The notes under the pieces were generated by a model. It was not told the DNA's origin. It was given only the letters and a program-made list of their open reading frames with translations, and did not search any database. From NCBI RefSeq assembly GCF_005144415.1, contig NZ_SWJE01000013.1, positions 1-64,000 of the forward strand: DNA of 64,000 bases. The letters run 5' to 3'. The stretch's first letter is position 1. Every line of letters begins with the position of its first letter. Below are positions 55,968 through 64,000 of the stretch, piece after piece. The stretch is from Trinickia terrae (GTDB lineage Bacteria; Pseudomonadota; Gammaproteobacteria; Burkholderiales; Burkholderiaceae). The translations under genes were made by a program, and so were the position numbers.

Positions 55968-56645
55968 TTACAGCGGCGGGGACACGGGCGCACCGTCACC
56001 CTGCTCCATGTGCGAGTGCTTGATGAACGACTTGCCGCCAATCTCGATGTCGTCCGTGTAACGCGCGCCGCCTTCCACCTGGACAGCGGGACCGCCGTCG
56101 CCCCCCTTGCCCTGCATCCCGCCATTGAACGTCAACCGCTTCTCGGTCGTCGTGTTGCCCGTGAAAGTCGAATCCGGGATGTCCCCGAGCAGTTGCTGCG
56201 TGCGCAGGGTCACGCCGTCCGCACGCAGTTCCAGCTCGGTGTCTCCAATCCGAAACAGGATTCGGCCACCGGCCGGAACGTCGACGCGATACTCGTGTCG
56301 CTCATGGTCGTAGACTTCGGACGCACCATCTGGGTAATCGGTCGCCGTCTCGTCGGGACTCGACCGGCCGGCCCCACCGTGTTGATCGGTGTAGTAGCCC
56401 GGTGCAACGAACGCGCTCGCGAGATCGCCGGACGGAGCCCATACCGCGACTTCCTCGTCGATCGACGGCGGACGCCAGACCCTGACCTTGCCGGCCGCGC
56501 CGGCCTGCCATTTGAACCAATCACTCACCCAATCGCCCACGCGCACCTTCACGCGCGGCGGGTCGTACGTGATCGCCTCGACGACTGCCGATTGCGTCAG
56601 GCAAGCCATGCGGCGATCGATCTCGCCCAGCTCGTAATCGATCAT
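55968..56645 (-). CDS. Baseplate spike protein gpV
   Basis: The start at 56645 (MIDYELGEIDRRMACLTQS) gives 225 residues. The OB-fold part contains RVGDWVSDWFKW and VWRPPSIDEEVAVWAPSGDL; a beta-helical region follows and ends in FIKHSHMEQGDGAPVSPPL, the HxH metal-binding tip seen in P2 gpV. It forms the membrane-piercing spike. Confidence 0.9.
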   Translation of the reverse strand: MIDYELGEIDRRMACLTQSAVVEAITYDPPRVKVRVGDWVSDWFKWQAGAAGKVRVWRPPSIDEEVAVWAPSGDLASAFVAPGYYTDQHGGAGRSSPDETATDYPDGASEVYDHERHEYRVDVPAGGRILFRIGDTELELRADGVTLRTQQLLGDIPDSTFTGNTTTEKRLTFNGGMQGKGGDGGPAVQVEGGARYTDDIEIGGKSFIKHSHMEQGDGAPVSPPL

Positions 56646-57169
56646 GCCTCTGCCCCCCCGGCATCCGTCGAGTCCCAATACTGCCCCTCGTTTCCGGGGC
56701 CGGTGTCCGGGGCGACTCCCCACAGGATCGTCCGCCCGTCCGGAATCTCGTCCAGCTCGATCCCAAGTCCGAATTCGTGCGTCCATTCGACAAGCCAGAC
56801 GCAATACGTGTCGAACTGCGGCCGGAACGGATCTTCCGCAACCTGCACAACCTTGCCGGGCGTAATCGGCAACCCCCATGTATTCGCGTGTACCACCATC
56901 GCGACACGCGCCGCGACCTCGCGCACGGCCAGCTCGGCCCCCTCGTCGATCGGGTCGAATACGACACGCGCCTGCATGCGCGCGATCAGCGCAACGCCGC
57001 CGGTCCCATCGTCTTGACCGGGTTCGAACTCGCTCAGTTCGATCGCGATCAGGGGCGTCTCGATCTTCTGGCCCAGGCGCGGGTATGCCTCGATCCGCCT
57101 CATCTTCGGCAGCTTCGCCCGCATCCCGCACTCGATCGCGGCGTGCAACTCTTTCAGGTTCTCAAGCAC
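56642..57169 (-). CDS. Phage tail/head-completion protein of unknown role (175 aa)
   Basis: The 175-residue protein starts MLENLKELHAAIECGMRAKLP, has TPLIAIELSEFEPGQDDGTGG and VFDPIDEGAELAVREVAARVAMVVHANTWG. The pattern matches a conserved protein between gpZ-like and gpV genes of betaproteobacterial phages. It may complete the head-tail connector. It overlaps gpV by four bases. Confidence 0.75.
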   Translation of the reverse strand: MLENLKELHAAIECGMRAKLPKMRRIEAYPRLGQKIETPLIAIELSEFEPGQDDGTGGVALIARMQARVVFDPIDEGAELAVREVAARVAMVVHANTWGLPITPGKVVQVAEDPFRPQFDTYCVWLVEWTHEFGLGIELDEIPDGRTILWGVAPDTGPGNEGQYWDSTDAGGAEA

Positions 57170-57689
57170 GACGCATCACCTTCTGCAGTTCGTAGTTCAC
57201 TTCCTGGCGGAGAATGACCATCAGCCGGGCCTCGCACGCCTTCGCAGCGCGTCTGAATGCCGGGTCGCCCGCCTGCTGCCATGCGACCGTCACCAGCCGG
57301 TACGGCATGCGTTCCTTGCCGACACGCTCGTAGATCGGCCCGCGCGGATTTCGCTTCGACTGCCGCCACGCGCCCTCGAACGACTGGCGGCCGACTCGCA
57401 TCCCCTTGCGCGTCCTGGTCGCGTTACCGAGGCGATGCGCCTCGATCGGGTTCAGGCCGAGCCACACCTTGCCGGTATCTGACGAGCGCAGGAAAAAATA
57501 AATGCGGTGACGAATCACCTTCTGCGGGATTTTCGTCGCCGCTCCGACCTCTTTAGCGGTCTGGCTCTTGATCCACGCTGACGTCTTGCGCAACGTCCGC
57601 CGCCACGCAGCCTGCATCGCGGAAGGCGGCAGCCCGTGCAGAACGGCAGTCGCCTCCTTGATGTCGATCTCGATCTGCATGTTGTCCAT
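57162..57689 (-). CDS. Minor tail protein Z-like
   Basis: The 175-residue basic protein has the gpZ pattern (LRKTSAWIKSQTAKEVGAAT, IRHRIYFFLR, WLGLNPIEAHRLG, FEGAWRQSKRNPRGPIYERVGKERMP). In lambda gpZ acts at the tail's head-proximal end. Its use with a contractile tail suggests it belongs to the head-tail joining unit here. A start at MQIEID (57680) is also possible. Confidence 0.83.
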   Translation of the reverse strand: MDNMQIEIDIKEATAVLHGLPPSAMQAAWRRTLRKTSAWIKSQTAKEVGAATKIPQKVIRHRIYFFLRSSDTGKVWLGLNPIEAHRLGNATRTRKGMRVGRQSFEGAWRQSKRNPRGPIYERVGKERMPYRLVTVAWQQAGDPAFRRAAKACEARLMVILRQEVNYELQKVMRRA

Positions 57690-57694
57690 ATGGC

Positions 57695-57985
57695 CTACTG
57701 GAGAATGAGAACCGTCCAGCCTGTCCCGTCCGGATGCGCCTCAAGCACGCGATACCGTTCGCCGTTCGCGATCAGGATGCTGCCCTGCCGCACGACGCCC
57801 GCATCGCCGTCGCGAAGATGAAACACGGGCGCTACCAGCTGCGTGCGCTGACTGCCAAGATCCGGCCCGAGCCAAGGCGCCGCGAACATCCCGTCGACAG
57901 GCTTGCCGTCGATCGTGGTGCCCGTGTCGCCAAGGTCGCGCAGCACCGCAGCGTCGACGTCCGCGATCAGATCCCGGAAAGCCAT
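57695..57985 (-). CDS. Head-tail joining protein, lambda FII-like
   Basis: The 96-residue protein (MAFRDLIADVDAAVLRDLGD, ending GERYRVLEAHPDGTGWTVLIL) follows the capsid gene by one base. It matches the small beta-rich head-completion proteins of lambda-type phages (FII/Gifsy-2 type). Confidence 0.78.
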   Translation of the reverse strand: MAFRDLIADVDAAVLRDLGDTGTTIDGKPVDGMFAAPWLGPDLGSQRTQLVAPVFHLRDGDAGVVRQGSILIANGERYRVLEAHPDGTGWTVLILQ

Positions 57986-57986
57986 G

Positions 57987-58982
57987 TCACGCCTTCAGAC
58001 GGATGCACGCGCGCGGACGCGTGCAGAGGTGGATCGGATTCGACTGCGCCTCGATCTCGACGCCCTTGTTGAACGGCATCAGTTCCTGCCGCGCATAGTA
58101 CGGCAGGCCGATCGTGTTGACGGCGTCGGTGTAGTCGCCCGGTGCGAAGCGCGAAATGAACAGATCCGGCACGCCCTCTGGCACCGCATACGCCTCATCG
58201 GGACCGACGAACGGGACGCCGCCGACTGCACCGCGATACCGCTCGAACACGATGCCGTCCAGTTCGATCGAACCGCGCGGATCGCCGCGCAGCGCAGCGG
58301 CGGCCGCCGTGTTCAGGAACGTTTCCTTGACGGTCGGCAGTGTCAGCAGCTTGCGCCAGAAATTGCTGCCGCAAAACGCGCGGGCACCCGTGAAAGGGAC
58401 ATTGCCGAGCGCGTCTTCGATCGCTTCGAGCGTGTCTTCGTTCTTGATCCGAATCTCGGTCTTCGCGCCCGAAAGCTCGTATTCGACGACCTGCTGCTCG
58501 ATGCCGAAGCTGTCGCGCAGGTTCGCGACGACGCGCTTGCCGTCCGCATCGAAAATCACGCCGCGAATCGCGCCGAGACGGTGATATTCGTGCGTGGCGT
58601 CGAGCATGCGCCGCATCTTCGCCAGGCGACGGTTGACATAGTTCTGCAGCGTTTCCAGCTCACCATCCGAACCGAACGCGCGCAGATTCTGGATCTCGTC
58701 GGCCTTGATCGACGCGCGCTGCGGCAGGTGCACCGTGTTGAACGGGATCAGGTTCGGCTTGCTGCCAGCCACGTTCGGCGCAGGCGTGCCGCGCTCCCCC
58801 GCTGCAACGAGCGCCAGCTTGTCGCCGTCGCGCTCGATCTGCACAACCGTCGTCGTGATGCCTTCCTCGTCGAACATTCCCGTCGAGCTGATGCGGCCGG
58901 GCACGTATTCCTGTTCGTTGATCGCCGCGGTCATCGACGACAGCGAGAAAGCGTCGTCGTTGAAAAGGTTGATGTCTGCCAT
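57987..58982 (-). CDS. Major capsid protein (lambda gpE family)
   Basis: The start at 58982 gives 331 residues beginning MADINLFNDDAFSLSSMTAAIN. Lambda E family features are RISSTGMFDEEGITTTVVQIE, RLAKMRRMLDATHEYHRLGAIRGVI and SRFAPGDYTDAVNTIGLPYYARQ. It lies after the decoration protein, the lambda order D-E. Confidence 0.92.
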   Translation of the reverse strand: MADINLFNDDAFSLSSMTAAINEQEYVPGRISSTGMFDEEGITTTVVQIERDGDKLALVAAGERGTPAPNVAGSKPNLIPFNTVHLPQRASIKADEIQNLRAFGSDGELETLQNYVNRRLAKMRRMLDATHEYHRLGAIRGVIFDADGKRVVANLRDSFGIEQQVVEYELSGAKTEIRIKNEDTLEAIEDALGNVPFTGARAFCGSNFWRKLLTLPTVKETFLNTAAAAALRGDPRGSIELDGIVFERYRGAVGGVPFVGPDEAYAVPEGVPDLFISRFAPGDYTDAVNTIGLPYYARQELMPFNKGVEIEAQSNPIHLCTRPRACIRLKA

Positions 58983-59001
58983 TTTTGTTCCTGAAATGCA
59001 A

Positions 59002-59027
59002 AAGGCCGCGCATCTCGGCGCGGCCTT
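59002..59027 (-). terminator. Stem-loop between decoration and capsid genes
   Basis: AAGGCCGCG and CGCGGCCTT form a 9-bp stem with an 8-base loop; on the minus strand it continues with TTTTGC. It may balance levels of the two capsid proteins. Confidence 0.6.
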
Positions 59028-59052
59028 CGGATTAAGGGGGGGGCCGCTTCGA

Positions 59053-59397
59053 TCAGCGGATGACGATGTGATGCGATGCGAGATCGTCGCGACCGGCGGC
59101 ATCCAGCCCGGTCAGCAATCGCCCGTCGACCTCGGCCAGACGCATGATCGCAACACCGCGACGCGCGACACCCGATTCGGGCAGCCACGAGTACAGGATG
59201 CCGACCGCGATCTCTGCGCCATCCTCGCCAGCGTTGTCGTACGGCGCGTACTCGCCCGTCGCGGTCGCGCCGAGCAGCGTGCCAGCCACTAGTGCGGGGC
59301 CGGCCGCCACCGTGACCGCATCGCGCGAGATCGCGCCCGGCCCTTCGGAAATCAGAAATTCGCCGGGCAAGGTGCCCATCGTCTTGATATTCGACAT
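59053..59397 (-). CDS. Head decoration protein (lambda gpD family)
   Basis: The 114-residue protein starts MSNIKTMGTLPGEFLISEGPG and has SRDAVTVAAGPALVAGTLLG and VGILYSWLPESGVARRGVAI, as in gpD-like trimeric capsid stabilisers. The order protease-D-E matches lambda. Confidence 0.9.
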   Translation of the reverse strand: MSNIKTMGTLPGEFLISEGPGAISRDAVTVAAGPALVAGTLLGATATGEYAPYDNAGEDGAEIAVGILYSWLPESGVARRGVAIMRLAEVDGRLLTGLDAAGRDDLASHHIVIR

Positions 59398-59409
59398 TCA
59401 GCGCTCCTT

Positions 59410-60504
59410 TCAGCGTTGAGAAGTTGAATTGACCACGCGGCGGGCCGCGTAGATGTCCGAGGACCGCACCGTGCGACCACTCGCCTGCAAAATCGGCGTC
59501 GATTTCGGGTCCGGCCGGCCGTTCACGGGCTGCTGTGACGCCGCCAGGCGGTCGAACAGCCGTGCACGCACTTGATCCGGCGCCAAGCCGCTCGCCACGA
59601 ACTGCGCGGCCAGATCCATCTGATTCGCCGCGAGGCAGATCCCCGCGATGTCCGTCGCACTCTGGATCGCGCGGTCAACCGTGTCGCGATCACGCAGGCC
59701 CGTCACGGCAATGACACCCTCGGCGCAGTCGCTCAGGTTTGCTTCGCGCAACGTGTTGAACACGTGCGTAGCGAGCGCCCCGACGTCGGGCACAATGGGC
59801 GCGGGCGGCGTCGACGGTTCGGGGGGCGAAGCCGGCAGCTCGGGCTCCGGCGGCGCATCGCCGGCCGCATCGATCGCCGCCTGGACAACATCGGGCACGG
59901 ACGAGAAGCGCGCGAGCAGCGGCGCTGCGCCCGCCGACGCGGCGAGCTTTACGGCTGCCTCGATCGTGTCGCAGAAGCCCTTCTCCTTCGCCTGCGCCGC
60001 CGTCAGCCACGTTTCCGAGTCCATCATCGCGCGCACCTCGTCTTCCGACAGGCCGCTGCGATTGACGTACGCCGCGAGAATGCCGGCACTGGCGTTGTCG
60101 AGCAGGTCCGCGATGCGCCGGAAGTCGTCGGCCTCGCCCGCCGCGATCGTGTGCGGATGGTGGATCATCAGCATCGCGTTTTCCGGCATCTCGATCTCGT
60201 CGCATGCCATCAGCACCAGCGACGCGGCCGACGCCGCAATCCCGTCGACACGCCCCTTCACCTTGCCTTTATAACGCCGCAGCGCGTTGTAGATGGTGAA
60301 GGCGTCGAACACGTCGCCGCCCATCGAGTTGATCGCGACGACGATCGACGACGCATCAGCCGCCGCCGCGTCGAGCTGCGCAATGAATCGCTCGGCGTCG
60401 ACGCCCCAAAAGCCGATCTCGCTGTAAATCCGGATCTCGGCCACCTTGCCCCCCTCCGCGTTCTCCTGCGCACGGATATCCCACCACTTTCGATTACGTT
60501 TCAC
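59410..60504 (-). CDS. ClpP-like prohead protease / scaffold fusion (S49/S14 type)
   Basis: The GTG at 60504 has GGGAGGG upstream and gives 364 residues. The ClpP-like domain has INSMGGDVFDAFTIYNAL, the catalytic Ser in GIAASAASLVLMACD and His in LMIHHPHTI. It is followed by an acidic, Pro-rich linker and a C-terminal helical part resembling the scaffold (C/Nu3 arrangement in lambda). It overlaps the portal gene by 11 bases. It matures the prohead. Confidence 0.88.
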   Translation of the reverse strand: MKRNRKWWDIRAQENAEGGKVAEIRIYSEIGFWGVDAERFIAQLDAAAADASSIVVAINSMGGDVFDAFTIYNALRRYKGKVKGRVDGIAASAASLVLMACDEIEMPENAMLMIHHPHTIAAGEADDFRRIADLLDNASAGILAAYVNRSGLSEDEVRAMMDSETWLTAAQAKEKGFCDTIEAAVKLAASAGAAPLLARFSSVPDVVQAAIDAAGDAPPEPELPASPPEPSTPPAPIVPDVGALATHVFNTLREANLSDCAEGVIAVTGLRDRDTVDRAIQSATDIAGICLAANQMDLAAQFVASGLAPDQVRARLFDRLAASQQPVNGRPDPKSTPILQASGRTVRSSDIYAARRVVNSTSQR

Positions 60505-61987
60505 TTTGCCCTCCCGTCGTATCCGGCCCGCTGTCGGCCGGCACCTGTGTGTCATAGCGAAGCCCGAGCCGCTGCTCGCGCGCTTGATCCGCCGCACTCT
60601 CGGCGTCCACCTGTTCCGGATCGTCGCCTCGGGCCAGCACCGCACCCGTGCGGCTCGCCAGCCCTGCCCGGATCTCCATCCGTTTCGCCGTAACGTCCTG
60701 CACCGGATGGATGTACGGCCAGCCCTGTGGCACCCACCGAACCCGCAGGTAGTCACGACGCGTTCGGTAGTAATTCGGCATTGGCATCGCACCCGACAGC
60801 ACGCAGGCGTCGACCCACCAGCGCCATACCGGACGGCAGAACTGATGGATGAACACGTTCCACTGCAGCTGCTCGACCGAGCGGCGAAATTCGTTCAGGA
60901 TCACGCGCAGCACGCGGTCGCTGACATCACGCAGGTCGCCGGTCAACACTTCGTACGGCATGCCGACCGAAGCCGCTGCCGCCATCAGTTGCTGCCGCAT
61001 AAACGGCGCATAGTCGTTCCCCGCGCCCGGCGGGGCAGCGAACCTCACGTCTTCGCCCGGCGCCAGCTCCTGCATGCCGCCGGGTTCGAGTGACACGACC
61101 GGCGAGAAGCCGTCGACATCGGTCTCGATCGGCCCGCCCGTGACCGGATCGCCGAGCGGCCCCAGCTCGGCGTGAGGCTTCACGATGAATCCCGCAAACA
61201 GGTTGCTGACCTCCTGCCGGAACAGCACGGCATCGTCGAAGTTGTCGAGCGAATGCAGCCGCAGCAGCACGGTCGACAGCTCCGGGACGCCGCGCACCTG
61301 ACCGGGCCGCAGCGCAAGAAACACGTGCGCGATCTCGTCGGCGGGCACGCGCACCGTCTGCGTGCTGTCAACGCCCGCGCGGTTGTACTCGCCCGGATGT
61401 CGACGCAGCAGGTGATACGCAACGCGCCGGCCCTTGTCGTCGAATTCAACGCCGTTGACGATCTCGCCACCGGGCACCGGCCCGTTCTTACAGACCGGCA
61501 ACAGATCGCCTTCGAGGAGCTGCACCTGCATCGGCACGGCCAGGCCATCACGTCGGCCGCGCAGTCGACGCCGCACCAGCACTTCGCCGTCGCTGAAAAA
61601 CGCCCGCGCGGCCAGCGTTTGAAGTCCGGCCAGGTCGAACAGGCCGTCCGCGTCGATCTCCTCGCCGCTTTCGTCCCAAAGTTGCTTTTGGCGCTTACGC
61701 GTTGCGTCTTCGGGATGCTGCGGATGCGCCTGAATGCCCGAGCCGATCGTGTTGGAGACGAGTCGCGCGATCGCGGTCTTCGCCCACGGGTCGTTCCGGA
61801 TCGCATCGCGCGCACGGTGCCGAAGCAGCGGCAGGTTCTGCACCGCCGCTGTATTCGGCCCCGCGCCCGACACTTTCCACGATTTCGCCCGCGCCCCGCC
61901 GGTGCTCGCCGACTCGTATGCCGCTGCTTTCAGCCGCGTCGGCACGACGAAGCCGCGCTGCGACAGCATCGGATAGGTTCGGCTCAT
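60494..61987 (-). CDS. Portal protein (lambda gpB family)
   Basis: The 497-residue protein has lambda portal features: RARDAIRNDPWAKTAIARLVSNTIGSGIQ, EGDLLPVCKNGPVPGGEIVNGVEFD, FLALRPGQVRGVPELSTVL and GNDYAPFMRQQLMAAAASVGMPYEVLTGDL. It forms the dodecameric DNA channel of the head. It overlaps gpW by four bases. Confidence 0.93.
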   Translation of the reverse strand: MSRTYPMLSQRGFVVPTRLKAAAYESASTGGARAKSWKVSGAGPNTAAVQNLPLLRHRARDAIRNDPWAKTAIARLVSNTIGSGIQAHPQHPEDATRKRQKQLWDESGEEIDADGLFDLAGLQTLAARAFFSDGEVLVRRRLRGRRDGLAVPMQVQLLEGDLLPVCKNGPVPGGEIVNGVEFDDKGRRVAYHLLRRHPGEYNRAGVDSTQTVRVPADEIAHVFLALRPGQVRGVPELSTVLLRLHSLDNFDDAVLFRQEVSNLFAGFIVKPHAELGPLGDPVTGGPIETDVDGFSPVVSLEPGGMQELAPGEDVRFAAPPGAGNDYAPFMRQQLMAAAASVGMPYEVLTGDLRDVSDRVLRVILNEFRRSVEQLQWNVFIHQFCRPVWRWWVDACVLSGAMPMPNYYRTRRDYLRVRWVPQGWPYIHPVQDVTAKRMEIRAGLASRTGAVLARGDDPEQVDAESAADQAREQRLGLRYDTQVPADSGPDTTGGQSET

Positions 61988-62190
61988 CGCATTCCCTTTC
62001 CTGCATGTCGCAAGCGCACCATGCGCGAACGGCCGCTCGCGCCGTCGAGCGCACGAATGACCTCAGTCTGCGCCGCCCGCAGTTCGTCGATCGAGCGATA
62101 CCGCACGCGACGATCGGCGTACTGCACCTCCATCTCGCCCTTCGCGATCGCCGACTGGATGCGCTCCAGATCCTGTTTTGTGTATGCCAT
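61984..62190 (-). CDS. Head-tail connector gpW (lambda type)
   Basis: The 68-residue protein starts MAYTKQDLERIQSAIAKGEMEV and continues with VQYADRRVRYRSIDELRAAQ, the compact gpW fold of about 68 residues. It lies between terminase and portal as in lambda. Confidence 0.92.
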   Translation of the reverse strand: MAYTKQDLERIQSAIAKGEMEVQYADRRVRYRSIDELRAAQTEVIRALDGASGRSRMVRLRHAGKGMR

Positions 62191-62203
62191 GCGATTCCCT
62201 CGT

Positions 62204-64000
62204 TTAGCGGCGCTTCAGGTACGTCGAGCGTCCGACTCGCCGGCCCTGAATGCGCGAAACCCCGCTCGGGGGCGGGGTTCCAATTGGTTTCGCGCCCGGC
62301 TGCACCGGCTCGGTCGTCGGCGGTGGATCGACATCCGTCTGCACAGCCGGCAACGTGTCGACCGGCAACGCTAACGGCAGCGCTTCGAGTATCGGGACAG
62401 CTTCGAACAGCGACGCCTGCGACACGCGCACCTGCTCGACGCGCCAGTGCGCCTCGGTCATCAAGTGCGTTTTGACGCTACGCGCCGCGTGCAGCGCGTA
62501 GACCTCGCAGTCGAGCGCTTCGTTACGGCCGCCCGCCTTCTTCTGCCAGACGCGTTTCGTGCCAATCCGGCCCGGCACCTTGACCTCCGCCGTCACCTGC
62601 GCGAGATAGTCGGAACGCACACCGACGTACCAGTGCATGCGCCCCGGTCCGTCGCCGTCGAGCTTGAGCCGGTTGTCGAGGATCAGGTCTTTTGCCTTGC
62701 TGACCCCAACCATGTACGGGCGCAGACCGTACTTTGCTGCCTTGCTGTTGTTGCGCGTCGAATCGACCGACGCCTTCGGTACGCTGAAAATCTCCGCATT
62801 GACCTCCGTGCTGCCCTTGATCGCCAGCACGTTCAGCCCGGCCCGCTGCGCAGCCCGCACATATTTGTATACGGCGTCCGACGTCGAGCCGTCCGACGAG
62901 TCGATCGACGTCGCCCGAACACGCAACATGCCGCCGGTCTCGTGCCGGTAGCCATGTGTCACCAACGCGGTCAACGCGCCCCATACGCCGCCCGACAGCG
63001 CGTCGGCCTCCTGATGCAGCACATTGCCGTGGATCTCGTCCCACGCAACGAGCCAGCTTTCCTCGCCGCGTCCCCACGCACGCAGGATGATCGCGAGCCG
63101 GTCGTGCTGCACGTCGACACCGAGCGTCAGCAACAAACCGCCGGCCGGCACCATGAACGCGGCATACGGCATCGCACGTTCGGCCAGCACGTCCAGTTCA
63201 GGCAGATCGCTCTTGTACTTGTACGGCCGCCCCTGCGAGTTGTTCACGAACGAACGCATCTTCGTGTCGTCGCCCTCGCGCAGCGCCTTCTCGGCTGTCA
63301 GCCACTTCTTGACCAGCTCCGCCATGCGCGAGCCGGGGAACGGCGACACCAGCTCATTCAACCGGAAGCCGGCGACGCCGTGAAACGACGCCGTCGCAAC
63401 CCATCGACCGTGCCGGACCGCACGCACGCGCGCCGAGTCGTCCCACAACGAGCCGCAATGTGGGCACGTATAGCGGGCCGAATCCGGCCGCGCCCGGCCG
63501 AACACCTCGTGCGCAACCTCTGCGTCCTCGCTCCAGGTCACGTTCTCCCACGCCAGCTCATGCTCGTCGGCACAATCGGGGCACGGAACCAGATAGATAC
63601 GCTGATCCGATGTCAGGTACGCCTGCTGAATGCGCGAGAAACCATCGACGGTCGGCGTGCCCCCGAAAATGACTTTGCGCCGGCTGTCCGAATAGCTCTT
63701 GTTCCGCTCCTCCAGCAGCGTGATCGAATCGCCCTGCTCGCGCACGTTCGTGTTCGCGTCATCCGGCTCTTCGACCGCGACGACCGGGGCCGGTGTCGAC
63801 TTCACGTCGTCCGGTGCGTTCGACGTGATGAACTTCAGAAAGCCGCGCGGGAACGTTTTGTGATCCCACAGGTTGTTCTTGTCGCGCGCAGCATGCACGG
63901 GCAATATCGCCGACAGGCGAGGCGTTACCTCGACCATTGGCTCGAATTTCTCGATGTTGAACTTCTTCGCCGACTTCTCTTTCGCGAACATGACGATCAT
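62204..64000 (-). CDS. Terminase large subunit (lambda gpA type), truncated by window edge
   Basis: The visible 598 residues include the region after Walker B (DSITLLEERNKSYSDSRRKVIFGGTP), a Cys pair with another Cys pair (CPDCAD, CPHCGS) and the endonuclease domain with LLLTLGVDVQHDRLAI and DSSDGSTSDAVYKYVR. The C-terminal tail is Pro-rich (TDVDPPPTTEPVQPGAKP). The Walker A part lies right of the window. It cuts and packages phage DNA. Confidence 0.93.
   Translation of the reverse strand: MIVMFAKEKSAKKFNIEKFEPMVEVTPRLSAILPVHAARDKNNLWDHKTFPRGFLKFITSNAPDDVKSTPAPVVAVEEPDDANTNVREQGDSITLLEERNKSYSDSRRKVIFGGTPTVDGFSRIQQAYLTSDQRIYLVPCPDCADEHELAWENVTWSEDAEVAHEVFGRARPDSARYTCPHCGSLWDDSARVRAVRHGRWVATASFHGVAGFRLNELVSPFPGSRMAELVKKWLTAEKALREGDDTKMRSFVNNSQGRPYKYKSDLPELDVLAERAMPYAAFMVPAGGLLLTLGVDVQHDRLAIILRAWGRGEESWLVAWDEIHGNVLHQEADALSGGVWGALTALVTHGYRHETGGMLRVRATSIDSSDGSTSDAVYKYVRAAQRAGLNVLAIKGSTEVNAEIFSVPKASVDSTRNNSKAAKYGLRPYMVGVSKAKDLILDNRLKLDGDGPGRMHWYVGVRSDYLAQVTAEVKVPGRIGTKRVWQKKAGGRNEALDCEVYALHAARSVKTHLMTEAHWRVEQVRVSQASLFEAVPILEALPLALPVDTLPAVQTDVDPPPTTEPVQPGAKPIGTPPPSGVSRIQGRRVGRSTYLKRR

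Larger units (their letters stand above)
38486..64000. mobile_element. Contractile-tailed prophage, mosaic lambda-head/P2-tail, partial
   Basis: The block starts at a tRNA-Cys fragment and contains lysis, tail, baseplate, head and packaging genes in phage order on the minus strand. It ends inside the terminase gene at the right edge. Integrase, repressor and replication genes must lie beyond 64000. Tail sheath and tube genes make it a myovirus. Confidence 0.92.

Overview
The window is high-GC DNA with the gene repertoire of a Burkholderia-type betaproteobacterium (Burkholderia sensu lato): otsA/otsB, an MsbA-like exporter, an SCO/PCu(A)C/CtaG copper cluster, a double-length UvrA and a benzoylformate decarboxylase operon. 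Three mobile blocks sit on this backbone. The genus is an inference from gene content; no rRNA gene is present to settle it.

1-4176: the right part of a filamentous (inovirus) prophage. Its main operon runs on the minus strand: two uncharacterised proteins, a gpV-type ssDNA-binding protein, a ParB protein, small membrane proteins and a pVIII-like coat protein, continuing past the left edge. A divergent HTH-plus-membrane-anchor regulator closes the element at a tRNA-Val(CAC) 3' fragment. Three copies of the palindrome TTTCGCATGCGAAA lie before the operon, just before parB and at the end of parB. They are candidate ParB-binding sites.

4177-9969: a second small element between two nearly identical 49-bp tRNA-Val 3' fragments. 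It carries a membrane protein, a VOC-domain fusion, VapD, a tyrosine integrase remnant, an IS110-family insertion with a possible bridge RNA upstream of its transposase, and a lone tail-fibre-like gene.

10000-38480: chromosomal backbone. In order: an aromatic 2-oxoacid operon (MFS importer, ketopantoate-reductase-family dehydrogenase, aldehyde dehydrogenase, benzoylformate decarboxylase) with a divergent LysR regulator; a PadR (YqjI-like)/siderophore reductase/MFS operon; yfdX; a 1960-residue tandem UvrA; a UDG-family protein; DUF488; a membrane protein; a glycosyltransferase; an ABC exporter; otsA-otsB; SCO1, PCu(A)C and CtaG for cytochrome oxidase copper delivery; and an ElaA acetyltransferase.

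38486-64000: a contractile-tailed prophage entered at a tRNA-Cys(GCA) 3' fragment and running off the right edge. Next to the attachment site are accessory genes: HicAB and a type VI secretion cassette (PAAR, DUF4123 chaperone, helical protein, Tox-REase-5 nuclease, Imm52-like immunity). Dam methylase and lysis genes follow. The virion genes all run on the minus strand and are mosaic: lambda-type packaging and head (terminase, gpW, portal, ClpP-like protease, decoration protein, capsid, Z) joined to P2-type baseplate, fibre, sheath, tube, E/E', tape measure, U, X and D. Rho-independent hairpins divide the structural genes into transcription units.
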